Part shown: one piece after another, positions 17,702 to 26,166 of the stretch
Layout: each line of letters starts with the position of its first letter
How positions within the stretch are numbered: position 1 is the first letter of the stretch
From: an uncultured Ruegeria sp.
GTDB lineage: Bacteria; Pseudomonadota; Alphaproteobacteria; Rhodobacterales; Rhodobacteraceae
Assembly: GCF_947500045.1 (NCBI RefSeq)
Contig: NZ_CANMQQ010000001.1
Location: forward strand, 372,001 to 436,000
DNA length: 64,000 nucleotides
Direction: 5' to 3'
Made by a program: the position numbers and the translations under genes
Notes under the pieces: generated by a model
Databases searched by the model: none
Seen by the model: the letters and a program-made list of their open reading frames with translations, nothing else
What the model was told of the DNA's origin: nothing

Positions 17702-18487
17702 ATGGTTGGCAGTGCAAATCTCAACATCATGATAAAAGCCGCGCGTAAAGCGGGCCGGTCTTTGGTCAAGGATTTTCGTGAAGTCGAGAACCTGCAGGTA
17801 TCGATGAAGGGCGCAGGTGATTTCGTGTCCAAGGCCGATATCGCTGCCGAAGCTATCCTGAAAGAGGAACTGCTGGGCGCGCGCCCCACCTACGGCTGGC
17901 TGGCGGAAGAGGGCGGCGCAATCGACGGCGAAGACCCGACCCGCCGCTGGATCGTTGACCCGCTGGATGGCACTACCAACTTCCTGCATGGCCTGCCGCA
18001 CTGGGCAGTTTCGATTGCGCTGGAACATAAGGGCAAGATTGTTGCGGGCGTGATTTATGACGCTGCCAAAGACGAAATGTTCCTTGCCGAGAAAGGCGAG
18101 GGCGCATGGATGAACGATATGCGCATCCGCGTTTCTGGCCGTCACCGCATGATCGAGTCGATATTTTCGACCGGCCTGCCGTTCGGAGGCCGCTCGGACC
18201 TGCCTGCTACCCTGCAGGATCTGGCCCGGCTGATGCCAGCCTGTGCAGGTGTGCGCCGCTGGGGTGCTGCTGCGCTGGACATGGCCTATGTGGCCGCTGG
18301 GCGGTACGAAGGATTTTGGGAGCGTCGCCTGAATGCATGGGACCTAGCCGCTGGCATCATCATCGTGAAAGAAGCGGGCGGCCTTATTCAACCCCTGAAC
18401 CCAGAAGGCAGCGTGCTTGAGGACGGTGAAGTGATCTGTGCCAACGAGCCGATCTTTGACACCTTCGCCAAGGTGATCAGGGGCTAA
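17702..18487 (+). CDS. suhB: Inositol monophosphatase family protein (SuhB-like)
   Basis: 261 residues. Lithium-sensitive phosphatase motifs: LAEEGG (E69/E70), WIVDPLDGTTNF with D86, D89 and T91 (metal site), and the C-terminal WDLAAGIIIVKEAGG. Hydrolyses myo-inositol 1-phosphate or related phosphates in the cytosol; SuhB of E. coli also acts with the transcription machinery. CAGGAG lies 9 bases before the ATG. Terminated by a perfect 10-bp hairpin shared with the convergent bhcD. Confidence 0.93.
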   Translation: MVGSANLNIMIKAARKAGRSLVKDFREVENLQVSMKGAGDFVSKADIAAEAILKEELLGARPTYGWLAEEGGAIDGEDPTRRWIVDPLDGTTNFLHGLPHWAVSIALEHKGKIVAGVIYDAAKDEMFLAEKGEGAWMNDMRIRVSGRHRMIESIFSTGLPFGGRSDLPATLQDLARLMPACAGVRRWGAAALDMAYVAAGRYEGFWERRLNAWDLAAGIIIVKEAGGLIQPLNPEGSVLEDGEVICANEPIFDTFAKVIRG

Positions 18488-18530
18488 AACGCGATCAGCC
18501 CCCCCGTTCAGGCCGAGTGATTACAGTATT

Positions 18531-18558
18531 CGCGCGCCCGATCCGGGCGCGCGTTTTC
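18531..18558. terminator. Terminator between suhB and bhcD
   Basis: CGCGCGCCCG (18531-18540), loop ATC, CGGGCGCGCG (18544-18553), then TTTTCG on the plus strand. Perfect 10-bp stem; it can act on suhB, and its left part serves the bhc operon with fewer Ts. Confidence 0.75.
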
Positions 18559-18560
18559 GT

Positions 18561-19526
18561 TCAGAAATCGACCTTGATCGCGATCCCTTGTTCGACCGCA
18601 AGATCGACCACAGCGCTTGCAACCGCCAAATCCTGCAGTCCGACGCCAGTTCCATCGAACAGGGTGACCTCTTGGTCCGATTGCCGTCCGGGATGCGTGC
18701 CGTTGATCACCTCTCCGATCTGTCGGATACCGGCTTCCGATATCGAACCTTCAGCGATGGCATGCTGACATTCGCCCAATGAGACGGACTGAGCGATTTC
18801 GTCGGTAAAGACAGTGGCGCGTGTAATAAGATCCACACCAACTTCTTGTTTGCCGATTGTGTCAGTCCCCATGCAGGCGACGTGCGTTCCGTCTGATACG
18901 TGATCCGACATCAGGGTTGGCGCAAATGAGGAGGTGATCGTGATGATCACATCGGCCTCAACCATGCCCGACAGTTCAACAGCTTCAAAAGGCAGGCCAG
19001 CCTCAGCCGCGACTTCCTCGAGGTTGGGCAGCATCTCGGGGTGCAGGTTCCAGCCGATGATCTTTTCAAAGTTGCGCTGCTCCAGCGCGGCGCGCAGTTG
19101 GAACTTGGCTTGATGACCTGCGCCAACCATGCCGATCACTTTCGCATCTTTGCGTGCCAGATAGTTGATGGAAACTGATGAGGCGGCCGCTGTGCGCAGC
19201 GCTGTCAGCAGGTTACCACCGACCACGGCTTTCACCCGACCTGTATCCGGATCAAACAGGAAGACCGTCGATTGATGATTGATCAACCCATGTGTTTCCA
19301 GATTGTTGGGCCAGTACCCACCGGCTTTGAGACCAAGCGTCATGCCTGCCTGATCGAACCCGCCCTTGAAACCATAGAGCGCATCCGCATGGCCAATGGC
19401 TTCGCGCACGACCGGAAAGTTATAGGCATTGCCAGAGGCCATCGCGGCAAACACCTGTTCGATCGCCTCATAGCTTTCCTTGCGGCCCAGCAGCGCGCCG
19501 ATTTCCTTTTCAGGAACGATGATCAT
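18561..19526 (-). CDS. bhcD: Iminosuccinate reductase
   Basis: 321 residues of the ornithine cyclodeaminase/mu-crystallin family: the Rossmann motif GMVGAGHQAKFQLRA (about 133-147), an upstream substrate lysine region LGLKAGGYWPNN, and VFLFDPDTGRVKAVVGGNLLTALRTAA. Within a bhc cluster this protein reduces iminosuccinate with NAD(P)H to L-aspartate, closing the beta-hydroxyaspartate cycle. Last gene of the leftward operon bhcABCD, 75 bases after bhcC. Family members alone would be hard to assign; the assignment rests on the conserved neighbourhood. Confidence 0.93.
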   Translation of the reverse strand: MIIVPEKEIGALLGRKESYEAIEQVFAAMASGNAYNFPVVREAIGHADALYGFKGGFDQAGMTLGLKAGGYWPNNLETHGLINHQSTVFLFDPDTGRVKAVVGGNLLTALRTAAASSVSINYLARKDAKVIGMVGAGHQAKFQLRAALEQRNFEKIIGWNLHPEMLPNLEEVAAEAGLPFEAVELSGMVEADVIITITSSFAPTLMSDHVSDGTHVACMGTDTIGKQEVGVDLITRATVFTDEIAQSVSLGECQHAIAEGSISEAGIRQIGEVINGTHPGRQSDQEVTLFDGTGVGLQDLAVASAVVDLAVEQGIAIKVDF

Positions 19527-19601
19527 CGATTATGCCTTTCGTAAGTTCTGATGATCGAAAGTCAGAGAGACGGCCCGCCAGGGGCCGCCGTTCTGTGACG
19601 T

Positions 19602-20765
19602 TCAATAGGCTTTGCCGCGTGCAGAGACCGGCCATAACGCTTCGACCTTTCCGTTGCGGACGCCGACGTACCAGTCATGAACATTGCAGGTCGGGTCACA
19701 ATGACCTGGCACCAGTCGCAATTTGTCGTTCACTTTCAATGCGCCTTCGGGATCGCCGATAACCCCGTGTTCATCTGAACACTTGAGGTACTCTACATCG
19801 TCGCGCCCGTATATGAAGGGCAGGCCGCTATCTACCGACTGCGCTTTGAGGCCTGCATCGCAGATGGCTTTGTCTGCCTTGGCGTGGCTCATAACGCTGG
19901 TCAGAATGAACAGTGCATTTTCCCATTCGCCCTGATCGATCCGGTTGCCATCTTTATCCAGAATGCGGCCATAGTCTGCGTCCATGAATGCGTAGGATCC
20001 GCATTGCAGCTCGTTATACACACCTGACTTGGCCTCAAAATAGTATGAGCCCGTTCCGCCCCCCGAGACCAGCGCGCAGTCGACGCCTGCGGTCTTAAGG
20101 CCGTCATACGCGTCTTCGACCATCGCGATGGCGACATCCAGCTTCTCTTTGCGGGCCTCATAGGTGTCCAGATGCTGCATTGCGCCCTGATAGGCCTGTA
20201 TGCCGGTGAACTTCAAGTTCGGCGAAGCCTCGGCTGCTTTCGCAATCGCGACGACATCTTCTGTTGTCGTCACTCCGCAACGACCGGCGCCGCAGTCGAT
20301 TTCAACGAATACTTCCAGCTCGGTGCCGTGGCGTTGGGCAGCGGCTGACAGATCGGCGATATTTGCGATATCATCAACACAGACGATCGTGCGGGCGCCC
20401 AACTGAGGCAGGCGCGCGAGTCGGTCGATCTTGGCCGGGTCGCGTACCTGATTGGACACCAGAATGTCTTTGATACCACCGCGGGCGAACACTTCGGCCT
20501 CGGACACTTTCTGACAGCAAACACCTACGGCGCCGCCCAGCTTTTCCTGCAACTTGGCCACGTCTACCGATTTGTGCATCTTGCCATGCACCCGGTGACG
20601 CATTCCGTGCGCCTTGGCATAATCACCCATTTTCTTGATATTGCGTTCCAGCGCGTCCAGATCGAGGATCAGGCAGGGCGTTTGAATTTCACTTTCATCC
20701 ATACCGATGGCGGCAGGGATGTCATAGCCAACTTCGAATTGATCAATGTTCATCAGTTTGTTCAT
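19602..20765 (-). CDS. bhcC: beta-Hydroxyaspartate aldolase
   Basis: 387 residues from MNKLMNIDQFEVGYD at 20765, where AAGGA sits 8 bases upstream; a second ATG at 20753 is possible. It is a PLP enzyme of the D-threonine aldolase/D-serine dehydratase (DSD1) fold: PLP lysine K62 in RVHGKMHKS, and the C-terminal metal site GHCDPTCNVHDWYV. In the bhc pathway it condenses glycine with glyoxylate to (2R,3S)-beta-hydroxyaspartate. It lies between bhcB (11-base gap) and bhcD. Confidence 0.94.
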   Translation of the reverse strand: MNKLMNIDQFEVGYDIPAAIGMDESEIQTPCLILDLDALERNIKKMGDYAKAHGMRHRVHGKMHKSVDVAKLQEKLGGAVGVCCQKVSEAEVFARGGIKDILVSNQVRDPAKIDRLARLPQLGARTIVCVDDIANIADLSAAAQRHGTELEVFVEIDCGAGRCGVTTTEDVVAIAKAAEASPNLKFTGIQAYQGAMQHLDTYEARKEKLDVAIAMVEDAYDGLKTAGVDCALVSGGGTGSYYFEAKSGVYNELQCGSYAFMDADYGRILDKDGNRIDQGEWENALFILTSVMSHAKADKAICDAGLKAQSVDSGLPFIYGRDDVEYLKCSDEHGVIGDPEGALKVNDKLRLVPGHCDPTCNVHDWYVGVRNGKVEALWPVSARGKAY

Positions 20766-20776
20766 CCTGTTTTTCC

Positions 20777-21748
20777 TTACGCTTTCAGCCAGGGCAGCTT
20801 GTCCAGATCGACATTGCCACCAGTCACGATGACGCCGACGCGTTTTCCCCGGAATGTGTCGGGGTTCTTGAGAATGGTTGCGAGCGGTACAGCCGAAGAC
20901 GGCTCCATCACCACCCGCAGATATTTCCAAGTAAGCTTCATCGCGTCGATGATCTCTTGCTCGGACGCGGTGAAGATGTCGGTCACATGGTTTGACACAA
21001 AGTGCCAAGTGTTTTCCTTTAGCGGCACCAACAGCCCATCTGCCACCGTTTTCGGGGCATCATCCGCGATGATGTGACCTGCCTTGAATGAACGATAGGC
21101 ATCGTCCGCCTGTTCAGGTTCGGCAGCATAGATCGCGGTTTCTGGCGCTAGGTTCGAGACGGTCAGGCATGTGCCTGAGACCATCCCACCGCCGCCGATC
21201 GGCGCGATCAATGCATCCAGACCATCCGTCTGCTCTAGCAGTTCAGCGGAACAGGTTGCCTGTCCTGTGATGACGCGCGGGTCGTTGTAAGGGTGCACGA
21301 ACTCGCCCCCTGTTCGGGCCTGAACCTCGGCAAAGGTCGCTTCGCGGGAAGTGGTTGAGGGATCGCACTCTGTGATCGTGCCACCATAGCGGCGCACCGC
21401 GTCTTTCTTGGCCTGCGGGGCCGTGCGCGGCATGACCACATTGCAGGGGATACCGCGTCGACCCGCCGCATAGGACAGCGACAGCGCGTGGTTTCCGCTG
21501 GAATGGGTGCAGACACCCTTGGTAGCCATTTCGTCGCTCAGACCGAAGACAGCATTGCTGGCTCCGCGCACTTTGAACGCGCCGGCTTCTTGAAAGTTCT
21601 CGCATTTGAAGTACAGCTGCGCACCGGTCAGGTCGTTCAGGTAGTCCGACGTCATGATCGGTGTGCGCCGGATATGCGGCCTAATCCTTTCATGCGCAGT
21701 CCGCACATCCTCGATGGTCAGGTCAGCGGCTGGGATATGATCCAACAT
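20777..21748 (-). CDS. bhcB: beta-Hydroxyaspartate dehydratase
   Basis: 323 residues of the threonine dehydratase/serine racemase family. PLP lysine K59 in AFKVRGA, the asparagine-containing SSGNHALSLS loop, and the phosphate-binding GGGGMVSG segment. No C-terminal ACT domain, as expected for the BhcB branch. It dehydrates beta-hydroxyaspartate to iminosuccinate. A strong ribosome site (AGGAGGA) precedes the ATG, and the gene follows bhcA by 11 bases. Confidence 0.94.
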   Translation of the reverse strand: MLDHIPAADLTIEDVRTAHERIRPHIRRTPIMTSDYLNDLTGAQLYFKCENFQEAGAFKVRGASNAVFGLSDEMATKGVCTHSSGNHALSLSYAAGRRGIPCNVVMPRTAPQAKKDAVRRYGGTITECDPSTTSREATFAEVQARTGGEFVHPYNDPRVITGQATCSAELLEQTDGLDALIAPIGGGGMVSGTCLTVSNLAPETAIYAAEPEQADDAYRSFKAGHIIADDAPKTVADGLLVPLKENTWHFVSNHVTDIFTASEQEIIDAMKLTWKYLRVVMEPSSAVPLATILKNPDTFRGKRVGVIVTGGNVDLDKLPWLKA

Positions 21749-21759
21749 TAGGGTCCTCC

Positions 21760-22950
21760 TCAGGCTGCGGCCATGGCGTGGCCGGATGAGCCAGTACGAT
21801 AAAATTCCTGGGCGGCTGCTACTCCGCTGCCCAGTTCCACGGGATAGTTCAGGTCAGCCATTGCCATTTCGATCGTGGCCAAGCCCGACAGAACCATTAC
21901 ATCCGTCAGACTGCCCAGATGACCGATGCGGAAAGCTTTGCCATTCAGCTCTCCCAAACCGATGCCGAACGATACGCCATAAGCGTTGAAAGCGTGGTCG
22001 GTAAGTTCATTGCTGTCAAATCCTTCGGGCACAATGATCGCGCTGACAGTGTCAGAGTAGAGGTCTGGTGATTGCGCGACCAGTTTCAGGCCCCATGCCT
22101 CAACTGCGCGGCGTACGCCTTCAGCCAGTCGCGTATGCCGAGCATAAACCTTTTCCAGACCTTCCTCGAACAGCACCTTCAGGCTTTCGCGCATACCATA
22201 GATCAGCTGAAGCGGTGGTGTGTAGGGAAAGCCACCTGACGCGTTGGCCGCCATCATGTCGCGGAAATCAAAGAAGGTGCGGGGCAGTTTCGCGGTTTCC
22301 ATTGCCGCCAACGCTTTGGGGCTGACGCACAGGATCGCCATGCCAGTTGCTAACATAAACCCTTTTTGAGAACCTGATACCGCGATATCGACACCCCAAC
22401 GATCAAACTCGAACGGCATTGACGCCAGCGAGCTGACACAATCCACAAACATCATTGCGGGATGTCCTGCGGCATTCATGGCGTGACGTACCGCACTGAT
22501 GTCTGAACGCACTCCGGTGGCGGTTTCGTTATGCGTAACCAGAACGGCTTTGATCTCGTGTGCATTGTCCGCTGAGAGGATCGCCTCGAACCTGTCTGCA
22601 GGCGCTCCGGTGCCCCAAGGGCATTCAACGACCTGCACATCCAGCCCATGCCGTTCGCACAGATCAATCCAGCGGTGACTGAATACGCCATAACGTGCGA
22701 TCAGAACCTTATCACCGGGGCTAAGCGTGTTGGTAACCGCCGCCTCCCAGCCACCTGTTCCGCTGGCAGGAAAGGTGACGATCTGGCCTTCGGCTGTGCC
22801 AAAGACCTTCTTTGTGTCCTCCAGCACCGGTGCGAAGGTTTCAACGAAATCTGGCGCACGGTGATCTTGCGTCTGAACCTGCATGGCTAGGCGCAAGCGA
22901 TCAGGAATGTTGGTTGGGCCTGGGATAAAGACCGGGTTTTGGTTCGACAT
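21760..22950 (-). CDS. bhcA: L-aspartate:glyoxylate aminotransferase
   Basis: 396 residues of class V aminotransferase fold (serine-glyoxylate aminotransferase-like). Start MSNQNPVFIPGPTNIP; FPASGTGGWEAAV (phosphate site); FVDCVSSLAS; PLP lysine K196 in VSGSQKGFM. In bhc clusters it transfers the amino group of aspartate to glyoxylate, giving glycine and oxaloacetate. First gene of the leftward operon, divergent from bhcR across a 204-base regulatory region. It lacks the serine-binding context of SgaA, so the aspartate assignment comes from gene context. Confidence 0.94.
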   Translation of the reverse strand: MSNQNPVFIPGPTNIPDRLRLAMQVQTQDHRAPDFVETFAPVLEDTKKVFGTAEGQIVTFPASGTGGWEAAVTNTLSPGDKVLIARYGVFSHRWIDLCERHGLDVQVVECPWGTGAPADRFEAILSADNAHEIKAVLVTHNETATGVRSDISAVRHAMNAAGHPAMMFVDCVSSLASMPFEFDRWGVDIAVSGSQKGFMLATGMAILCVSPKALAAMETAKLPRTFFDFRDMMAANASGGFPYTPPLQLIYGMRESLKVLFEEGLEKVYARHTRLAEGVRRAVEAWGLKLVAQSPDLYSDTVSAIIVPEGFDSNELTDHAFNAYGVSFGIGLGELNGKAFRIGHLGSLTDVMVLSGLATIEMAMADLNYPVELGSGVAAAQEFYRTGSSGHAMAAA

Positions 22951-23050
22951 AACTCAATCCTCTGCTTTCAGCCCAAGTGTCACCGGATTGGATGCGCAAT
23001 GCAATTTTCTTGAAAAATATTTCCATTTCATCCATTAAATTGATAAGGTG

Positions 23051-23098
23051 CTGAAACAGAAAGAGATTCAGTTTCTCAAATTTGTTCACTGAAAACTG
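23051..23098. promoter_or_regulatory. Putative BhcR operator region between bhcA and bhcR
   Basis: The 204-base AT-rich gap contains three copies of CTGAA in alternating orientation: CTGAA (23051), TTCAG (23067) and CTGAA (23089). They form GAAAC-N13-GTTTC (23053-23075) and CAGTTT...AAACTG (23069-23098). IclR-family regulators bind such inverted repeats. Inference only; the promoters were not resolved. Confidence 0.4.
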
Positions 23099-23154
23099 CG
23101 CGTCAAAAAACTTTGCCCGAAACCGCAGTCACAACCAAAAAGGCTAGGTACGAT

Positions 23155-23976
23155 ATGGATTCTCAGAAACGGCCGCGCGGCAGGCCGAAATCGGCATTCA
23201 AAGAAAGCTCAGCCGGAACCATGCAGTCACTGGACCGCGCGCTGGGCGTGCTGACGACTGTTGCGCGGCTGGAACGCGTCGCGCTGAGTGATCTGGCACG
23301 CGAGGTCGACATACCGACGGCCACCACACATCGCATCCTGATGACATTGCAGAAGCACGGTTTTGTAACCATTGATGAAGAACGGCAAGAGTGGATGGTT
23401 GGTATCGAAGCCTACCGGACCGGTGCGTCCTTCCTGCGTCGCAATAACATTCTTGAGATCGGCAGACCGATCCTGCGTCGTCTCATGCAGGATAGCGGTG
23501 AGACCGCAAATCTAGCGGTGCCAGATGGGTCAGAAGTTGTTTTTGTCGGACAGGTCGAAACCCAGAATCCCATTCGGGCCTTCTTTCCACCCGGCGCGCG
23601 GACGCCGATGTATGCCTCGGGGACAGGAAAAGCCATACTGGCGGCCCTGAGCACAGAGAGCCTAAGCAGGGCGCTTGGGGCAACCGACTTGATTGCGTTT
23701 ACCGAAAACACACATTTGCCCGGCTCGGGTCTGCATGAGGATCTGGCTGAAACCCGTGCCCGTGGTTGGTCCTATGATCATCAGGAAAGATACGAAGGTA
23801 TGTCTTGCATTGGAGCGGCCATCTTCAATGACCGTGCTGAGCCGTGTGCCGGTATCTCTGTATCAGGCCCGACCGTCAGGTTCAGCCGTGGCCGAGCACC
23901 TGAACTGGGCGCGTTGGTGTCGTGCGCGGCACAGGAAATTACGCAACTGAGTGGTGGAAGGCTGCCTATAGGTTGA
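23155..23976 (+). CDS. bhcR: IclR-family regulator of the bhc operon
   Basis: 273 residues from MDSQKRPRGRPKSAF at 23155; an upstream TTG would add 14 residues. A basic RPRGRPK tail precedes the IclR winged helix SLDRALGVLTTVARLERVALSDLAREVDIPTATTHRILMTLQKHGFV, then the effector domain with the usual GAAIFNDRAEPCAGISVSGP core. In the known bhc systems BhcR binds the bhc promoter and glyoxylate releases or alters binding. Divergent placement here supports the same job. Confidence 0.92.
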   Translation: MDSQKRPRGRPKSAFKESSAGTMQSLDRALGVLTTVARLERVALSDLAREVDIPTATTHRILMTLQKHGFVTIDEERQEWMVGIEAYRTGASFLRRNNILEIGRPILRRLMQDSGETANLAVPDGSEVVFVGQVETQNPIRAFFPPGARTPMYASGTGKAILAALSTESLSRALGATDLIAFTENTHLPGSGLHEDLAETRARGWSYDHQERYEGMSCIGAAIFNDRAEPCAGISVSGPTVRFSRGRAPELGALVSCAAQEITQLSGGRLPIG

Positions 23977-23983
23977 TCTCAAT

Positions 23984-24727
23984 TCACTCGCGCGGAACTT
24001 TGGGAATACGCGATTGCGCAAGCTTATATTTGCGTTCCGGATGCGGCGGATGGCCTTGGGTGCGATTCCAGAACCCGGTGCCTCCGCGTTTGAGCCACAG
24101 GGGAATGCAAAGGATAAGGCCGACGAAGAAGCCCCCAGTATGGGCCCAGTACGCGACACCCCCCTCATCAGGATTGCTGGACAGGCTTCCAAAGAACTGA
24201 AGACCCAACCAGACCCCAAGCATGACAAAGGCAGGGATAGTAAATATCCGAATATAGATGATCAGGATCAAAAGGATATCGACGCGCGCTTTTGGAAAAA
24301 GCAGCAGGTAGCCGCCCATAACCCCGGCGATTGCCCCGGACGCACCGATTGTTGGCACTACTGAGCCCGGAGCCGATGCGACGTGAATCAGACCAGCGCC
24401 AACGCCCGACAGCAGATAGAACGCAAGAAACAGAACATGCCCCATCTCATCTTCGAGGTTATCGCCGAAAATCCAGAGAAACAGCATGTTCCCCGCCAGA
24501 TGCATCCAGCCCCCATGCAGGAACATTGAGGTCACGAGTGTCTCAATCCCATACCCGTCGGTGATCCGGGCCGGAATGACGGCGTAATCGAAAAAGAACC
24601 GATTGATCAGCCGCGTATCCTCCATGATCCCGACATAACTCAGGAAGATCAGGATGTTCGCGGCCATCAGGGTATAAACGACAAACGGTGTGCGCCCCGA
24701 GGGGTTATGGTCACGGATCGGAAACAT
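23984..24727 (-). CDS. Rhomboid-family intramembrane serine protease
   Basis: 247 residues with about six membrane helices. The catalytic dyad is visible: S130 in GASGAIAG and H196 in YWAHTGGF; the conserved HxxGN (HLAGN at 76-80) in helix 2 is intact. Start MFPIRDHNPSGRTPFVVYTL is typical of the short N-terminus type. It cleaves transmembrane substrates within the inner membrane; the substrate is unknown. It ends 7 bases from the bhcR stop and is convergent with it. Confidence 0.93.
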   Translation of the reverse strand: MFPIRDHNPSGRTPFVVYTLMAANILIFLSYVGIMEDTRLINRFFFDYAVIPARITDGYGIETLVTSMFLHGGWMHLAGNMLFLWIFGDNLEDEMGHVLFLAFYLLSGVGAGLIHVASAPGSVVPTIGASGAIAGVMGGYLLLFPKARVDILLILIIYIRIFTIPAFVMLGVWLGLQFFGSLSSNPDEGGVAYWAHTGGFFVGLILCIPLWLKRGGTGFWNRTQGHPPHPERKYKLAQSRIPKVPRE

Positions 24728-25000
24728 GGCGCGACGCTGGGCTTTTCGTTATCCCGCGTCAAGACCCGGTTATGCCGCATCTTGGACCGAAAATTTCCGA
24801 TCCCTGCTGCCTTTGGCCGTCATTTCCACCTTAGTGGTTTTGGATGCGGTGAAAGAGGTCGGCGTCATAGTCCGAACGCCACAGCGAACCGGTCATCACG
24901 CAGAAACCTGAGATCGCAGAAGAGACCCCTTACTTTCGAATGCCGCAAGACGATCAAATGGCCACAATCTGAGTATTGAGACAATAATTGGCCAAAGCGC

Positions 25001-25411
25001 TTAATTTAGAATATCGGCGATTGCCCCTATCAGGTTCAGCACTTCATGCGTTTCACGGTTTACTTCGTAAACGTAATCTCCGGCGCGCACATAATATCCA
25101 TTGCGTCGCAGCCCCCATCGGCTGGGATCGTCGATACGGGCATAGCCATCATAGATGTAGTCCCCTCTACGATATTTCTTGACCTGGCCAGGAGGTACAC
25201 ACGGTATCGCTTTTTTCGCCAAACCCGGCGGGCAATGCCCGGCTTTGGATTTCACACGTATTAGGCCAGTTGCAGAGGCTCCGCCATCTTGACCAATGTC
25301 ATTGCTCCACAAACTGTTATTTGCCTTTGCATTTGGCGCGCCCTGCACGGCCAAGGTCACTGCCAAAATTCCAACAGTTATTTTCATTCCCGGCGCCTTC
25401 TTCAGCTTCAT
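25001..25411 (-). CDS. Exported RcnB/CigR-like small protein
   Basis: 136 residues from the ATG at 25411, or 128 from the ATG at 25387 (MKITVGILAVTLAVQGAPNAKA), which has the tidier signal peptide. The mature part has the repeat CPPGLAKKAIPCVPPGQVKKYRRGDYI and ends with YYVRAGDYVYEVNRETHEVLNLIG, the layout of many small alphaproteobacterial periplasmic proteins distantly related to RcnB. A periplasmic location is likely; the function is unknown. It shares its upstream region with the plus-strand 62-residue gene. Confidence 0.7.
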   Translation of the reverse strand: MKLKKAPGMKITVGILAVTLAVQGAPNAKANNSLWSNDIGQDGGASATGLIRVKSKAGHCPPGLAKKAIPCVPPGQVKKYRRGDYIYDGYARIDDPSRWGLRRNGYYVRAGDYVYEVNRETHEVLNLIGAIADILN

Positions 25412-25707
25412 GATCTAGATATGCCCTTGAACGGGTATTGACGAGTTCATAGGCGAGGAGTCGCTCGCGGATGCGGTAAACTATCCGTGCAATTAAGGTC
25501 GTTCTTGTCGCAGAGCCCATATAAGTCATTATGACAGGAGGTTCCCGGTCCACCAAACCGTCCACTTGTTCATTGTCTTTATTTCGTGAACAACATTAAC
25601 CGAACGTGAACAATGTATTCTCAGAGCGTTCAACCATGCTGAGGCATAGTGATCTGGTTGGATCGCAGCTGCTTTTTTTTCGCGCGATCGCAATCAAGGG
25701 GAAAAGC

Positions 25708-25896
25708 ATGATCAAGCCTGCCTTTGTGACTGAAGAGTCCAGCACAACAGCTGTAATGCAAACCTCAGGCAAAATCGCCGTAGAGTGTTTGTCAGCCACG
25801 ACCAAGTCGAGCAGTGGTCGCTTCCCTCCTATAGAAAATGCACTAACAGAGATCATAAAAAACAGGCGGCTTTCTGAGGCACAAAACAACGTCTGA
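25708..25896 (+). CDS. Orphan small protein, 62 aa
   Basis: Starts MIKPAFVTEESSTTAVM at 25708 with an excellent ribosome site (AAGGGG, 6 bases upstream). The 62 residues are Ser/Thr-rich and end SEAQNNV, with no signal peptide, membrane helix or known domain. A strong intrinsic terminator follows at 25962-25996 in the same direction, so a plus-strand transcript is well supported. The frame stays open about 34 codons upstream, but the ribosome site favours this start. It could also be a regulatory RNA whose ORF is incidental. Confidence 0.45.
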   Translation: MIKPAFVTEESSTTAVMQTSGKIAVECLSATTKSSSGRFPPIENALTEIIKNRRLSEAQNNV

Positions 25897-25961
25897 AGGC
25901 AGTTCAGCGGACTCCCAAACAATTCCTGATATTCGTCCTGAAAATTGGAATTGAAGACTGA

Positions 25962-25996
25962 ATCCCGCTCCATATTGGGGCGGGGTTTCTTTTTTG
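25962..25996 (+). terminator. Strong rho-independent terminator
   Basis: ATCCCGCTCC (25962-25971), loop ATATT, GGGGCGGGGT (25977-25986), then TTCTTTTTT. Ten-pair stem with two G-U pairs. It ends the plus-strand unit carrying the 62-residue ORF. Confidence 0.8.
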
Positions 25997-26052
25997 ACCT
26001 TCAGGGAAGTGGATTGTACTTAAGCAAGCGCAATTCAACCACGATATGCTAA

Positions 26053-26093
26053 GGGTCGGCCATTTCGTGCTTTGTAAAGCATGTGGCCGACCC
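26053..26093. terminator. Long structured hairpin downstream of coiled-coil protein gene
   Basis: Outer arms GGGTCGGCCA (26053-26062) and TGGCCGACCC (26084-26093) pair perfectly; inside, GTGCTTT and AAAGCAT pair again around GT. It lies 74 bases past the stop of the 26167-27183 gene. T-runs are poor on the reverse strand, so this may be a 3'-end stabiliser or weak terminator. Confidence 0.5.
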
Positions 26094-26166
26094 GGCTTTT
26101 GGTACTTCAGATCCGTGATAAGTCAGTACCGTATGAAAGTTGCTCTAGGGATTAAGTATCTTCAGG

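Noticed and set aside
25596..25973. 125-codon reverse-strand frame opposite the 62-codon ORF
   Set aside because: The ribosome site and terminator evidence both support the plus strand; the frame runs through the terminator stem.
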